Assembly (NCBI RefSeq): GCF_030272615.1
Contig: NC_081411.1
Location: 213,811,654-213,875,653, forward strand
Direction: 5' to 3'
Source of the DNA: Cryptomeria japonica
Taxonomy: Eukaryota > Streptophyta > Pinopsida > Cupressales > Cupressaceae
Length of the DNA stretch: 64,000 bases
Shown here: one piece after another, positions 60,331-64,000 of the stretch
Layout: each line of letters starts with the position of its first letter
Numbering within the stretch: the stretch's first letter is position 1
Notes under the pieces: model-generated
Seen by the model: only the letters and a program-made list of their open reading frames with translations
Told to the model about the DNA's origin: nothing
The model's database searches: none
Position numbers and translations under genes: made by a program

Positions 60331-62231
60331 AAGGACCCCCTTGTCCTAACCCTAGTTTAACCACCATAGTAACTCATAGTTACAATTAAATTAAATTTTC
60401 AATTAATGCACATGCAAAGTTTATGATAATTGATATGCAAGTAATAGATAAGTGAACTGAACATCCATGCATCTCATGTCTAACATGTGTAACTAAATAT
60501 GTATGCAGTAAAAGTAACAAAAGTAAAGTGTGCATGAAGATTAAATAACATGTATAAACCATAATTAATTATGATATCGAGTTAGGTGCATGCATGCATA
60601 GAAATAAATCATGTGCATAAATTATTATAAATTAAATTAACATGAAAAATGCATAATTAAATCAACTAACTAAAAATTGAAGATGAACATGCATGCATGC
60701 AAAAAAAAAAACTAATATACGAAAAGTAAATTGTGCATGTTAGTGGGTTAGTATGCTAGTGGTTTTTCTCTTCTTTTCTTTCTGTTAGTTACATTGCATG
60801 GTGAATTCCTCTCGCATTACATCATGGACCTTATAGTTCTTTTACATAATTTTTACATGCGACCATTCTGGTCTTTTACAATAAGATAAAATATACATGA
60901 TAATTACATCAAAATTTATCTAGAATCTCCGATTTTCTTTGTCTTCGGATGTATCGCCTCTATTGTCCTGGATAACCTCCACTTGCAAACCAGATGACGG
61001 ATATATGACCAGGCGTTTCATCCACCCAACCAACGAAGCATATGCTTCTCAATGCTCTTGATAAGCTCTCGCCCCTCACAATGAAGTAACCTAGCAAGAC
61101 GATACCAACTGGTAGGAAAGGAACTTGTACATTCATGTAGAACTAACAACCCATCCTGGTTGAACTAACTACATGCATTATTGTAGGGAGAAAAATAAAT
61201 AATTATGATGGGCATCACTACCCTATTGGGGAGGTGAAGAAAAATCACCCTTCCCTGGTTAGCCTATAAACAAGCATCCTGTTCCATAAGCATCCTGCAT
61301 AGACAAAAATTTTAACCCTCCCCAGATTAATATCAAAAATAATATTTATTAAAATTCTTATTGTTTTAATTTTTCCTTTCCCATATTAATTTCCTTATTT
61401 CTCATTTATAGAAATAATTCATTGTAAATTTAATTGAACACCTCTTGTATATTTATATCTACTTATATTCTTATAATACTTTATTTTTCTATCACTTTGT
61501 AATCTAAAACCCTCTCGTAGGTAGAATTTTTCTAGTCAAATTTAATAATTTTTCCCTTTACCATATTTGGTATTCCCAATTATAACTTAATTACTAGCAA
61601 TCCCATTAACCCAAATAAATTATAAAGTTAAAGAATAAGGCTAGCCGATATTATAGAATTCAAATAGAATTAAGAAACTCTGAATAACTCACCCTTCTCA
61701 GGAAATCCATTGGGTTGTTATCAAATAGATTTTTCTAAAAACACATCTTTAGCAAAATGTAAAAGAAAATAAAACTAAGTACTATCTTTGTTTTTTTTGT
61801 TTTGTGTTAAGCAAACCAGAGGATGAGGGTGTAGAGAAGGAGGAATACATGGAAAGAAGAGGAAAAAGTGAAAGCGTTGAAGGACTTTGGGCTAAGGGTT
61901 GTTAGGGTGAAGAAATGAGTTAAAAGAGAAGAGAAAATAGAATTATAAATTCACAATATAGACAAATAAGACACACAGATTTATCATGGTTTGGCAATTG
62001 CCTACATCCACGCTTAAAGCAGGGGAATCAATATATTAATAACCAAGTCTGGTTTGTACACACAGCTCCAAGCAGCTCCATAATTGATTCCTACAAATGA
62101 TACGCAATTAGCTCTTAAAGAACTTACAAGGAGAATTTGTTGAAGAGCCAAGAGTTTTGGTAGCAAAAAGAAGGAGTCTATTGGACTTCACTTCCAACAA
62201 GGGTTACCCAAGGAGATGTTAGGCATTGAAT
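60331..62231. other. Possible LTR and spacer
   Basis: Starts TGTAAGGACCCCCTTGTCC, a form often seen at gypsy LTR starts, but no end or target duplication could be placed. Around 61963-62030 lies 'acacagatttatcatggttt' followed by 'gcctacatccacgc', a string I associate loosely with plant LTRs. No coding domain. Confidence 0.3.
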
Positions 62232-62236
62232 TCTAC

Positions 62237-62260
62237 CAAAAAAAAAAAAAAAAAAAAAAG
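62237..62260. repeat. Poly(A) run
   Basis: A run of more than 20 A followed by GGGG. It could be a retroposed tail or a simple homopolymer; no element could be attached to it. Confidence 0.85.
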
Positions 62261-63594
62261 GGGCATTATGACTGAAGCTGGGAGTGACATGGGGAGAGGA
62301 GCAGGTTGGAGTACAATGAGGATCAACAGTATCACCCCGCCCAACTTCCCCTTCCCCCCCTTGATCTCAACTTGCTATTGCTGAAGTGAAGTAGGGAGAG
62401 GGAGGCGTTGGAAGTGAAGTAGAGAGAAGGGCGTGGGAGTTCGAACTCTCCCAGCCCCAAACACCATGCCTCAATATATCATCCCCTCCTTCTAATATGT
62501 AATTTCCTGCAAATAGAGAAACTGAAAATGATTTCCCTATTGTCGCAGTACAAAATCTAACTAAATACATGGTGAAGGAGGCTGAAAAAGGTGTGGGAAA
62601 TAAAGAGGATAGCCTAGAGTGGTTGAAGAGAGAAAATGTGGAGGAGAGTAGAGGGGTAATCAAACATACATCCATATTATTTGCTGATAAAAAAAATCAA
62701 TTTAAACCAATCTCCCAATCATCAATTCAATAATGGTCAAAATCTAAAAGAAACCAATGAGGGTGTTTGACAATACAATTTCCAGCTAGTCAACTTGAGA
62801 AAGAACCCGGTTGCAAGGAAAGGAGAGAATGTGATGAATATTTGCAGATAGTCACCTCCTTCTGAGTTGATATGATGAACACTCCTATTGAAAATCAATC
62901 TCAACAAGAATGAAGAAGGCAAGAAAATAATTGGATGCCAAAATAGGTCATTAGTCCCTATATATATAAATATTAAGGCTAAGTTCCAAGATAATGCATG
63001 AAGAATGCATGATTTAAAAATAATTTAATATTATGCTTTAAAAATAAAAATTACAACTTATAATTTTAATTGCATGATATTGTTTTATTTAAAAATTGAG
63101 AAATATTTAGATAATTAAATTCTAATTTAATTACAATTTAAATGCAATTTTTTTTTACAAATTTCATCTATCATGCATTGAGTTTTTTCGAAAATAGATT
63201 AATTTCACATGATTATATTTTTAATTAGTGTTAATTGTCTTATAAATTTACAATTTGTCTTTTTTGTATATTCACGTAGGTAAATATAAATACTTGCAAA
63301 ATCAATTATATTTTATTAATTTAACTCTTTAATAAATTATTTTATCTATTAGTTTAATTCTTTAAATATCAGCATTTGTGCATGTCGAAATTTTAATTTT
63401 AAAATTATAATTTCCAAATCTTGATTTATATTTTTAATATTTCACTATCAAATATTCTCTTTTGAATAATTTATTATTATTAATTTTTTAATTAATCACT
63501 TTATTAATTTATTTCAACTTTTGAATAATCATATTTTATTTATTCAATTAAATTCTAGCATTGATCTATATATTTCATAATTTAATTATCGAAT
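62261..63594. other. Spacer, no gene supported
   Basis: Left part is moderately GC-rich; the - strand ORF at 62367-62675 (102 codons, Ser/Leu/Thr-rich) has no recognised family. From 62940 onward the DNA is very AT-rich without structure. Confidence 0.4.
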
Positions 63595-63609
63595 AATAAT
63601 TTATTATTA

Positions 63610-63858
63610 GTCCAAGGGGTTGAGCTTAGTTGGTTAAAGCATTGAGTTCTCAATGTGGAGACCGAAGTTCAACTCCCATGAGGGACACCTTCGTGTAGAA
63701 TTCTAAGTTGTGACTCTTGGTCTTCCATTGGTTGTTTAAAGTGGATTTCTAAGTTGTGACCCTTGGTCTTCCAATTGTTGTTTCTAGTTTGGTCCTCGAA
63801 AGGAGCTAGTATGTAATAAGTTTGTAACGTGGATGCTCAAATGATGCTTAATACAAAA
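63610..63858 (+). mobile_element. tRNA-derived SINE
   Basis: Flanked by a 15-base target duplication with one mismatch, AATAATTTATTATTA (63595-63609) and AATAATCTATTATTA (63859-63873). The 5' part is tRNA-like, with an A-box-like TGAGCTTAGTTGGTTAA (63621-63637) and a B-box-like AGTTCAACTCC (63666-63676), spaced as in an RNA polymerase III promoter. The body contains a ~36-base internal duplication ('tctaagttgtgac.cttgg', 63697-63735 and 63748-63785). The tail ends ATACAAAA. It would be copied by a LINE machinery. Confidence 0.88.
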
Positions 63859-64000
63859 AATAATCTATTATTACATTTTAATTATTAAATTCTTCAATAA
63901 ATTTATTTTTAAATTCCCAAATTTAATTTATTAATTATTATCTAATTGTTTTTTTTTTTTTGCACAGGGTTGCAGTTCTTAGGTCACTACTAGCAGGCTA

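Noticed and set aside
63613-63690. tRNA gene
   Set aside because: A and B boxes are present but no cloverleaf or anticodon stem can be folded, and the element has a target duplication and tail: a SINE head, not a tRNA gene.

Overview
This is nuclear plant DNA, most likely from a large, repeat-rich genome such as a conifer or other gymnosperm. That is an inference from AT-rich, transposon-packed intergenic space, nested LTR retrotransposons, a plant L1 LINE and intron-containing plant kinase genes; no marker fixes the species.

Genes. Three copies of one intron-rich protein kinase family are present, all on the + strand. Copy 1 (18-2548) has an N-terminal helical-bundle domain that looks HeLo/MLKL-like, then a polybasic amphipathic stretch, then a kinase domain with all catalytic motifs. 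Copy 2 (48797-50426) keeps the same exon plan but lacks the helical exons and has an altered catalytic loop (HKD...D). Copy 3 (59117-60066) is a broken relic that shares the altered loop. No other convincing host gene was found.

Mobile DNA. 4.1-12.1 kb is a decayed Ty1/copia element whose pol is split by a 4.0-kb hAT transposon (7012-11009, 8-bp target duplication). 13.7-15.5 kb is an older copia relic. 16177-34793 is a structurally complete 18.6-kb Ty3/gypsy element of Tat type on the - strand. It has ~1.4-kb LTRs, target duplication ATACC, a tRNA-Trp-like primer site, gag, protease, a G-patch, RT, two RNase H domains and integrase. It also carries an antisense gene with a plant mobile domain (18747-20458). 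37.4-42.5 kb holds a copia 3' end abutting a truncated L1-type LINE (- strand). 52085-53365 is a solo LTR with a perfect target duplication. 57057-58626 is a retroposon-like insert with a 260-codon ORF, and 63610-63858 is a tRNA-derived SINE.

How it fits together. Two related non-genic blocks, 3.7-37.3 kb (with its inserts) and 43.6-47.3 kb (nearly uninterrupted), lie in the same order, and each is next to a kinase copy. The window therefore looks like a local duplication of kinase plus flank. The second block preserves what look like the empty sites of the big gypsy and of the copia element. The most unusual structure is a pair of AGCGCTtTTG-type short-repeat arrays near the two ends of the gypsy internal region. 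They are inverted to each other, so each lies in the same sense in the leader of one of the element's two divergent coding units.
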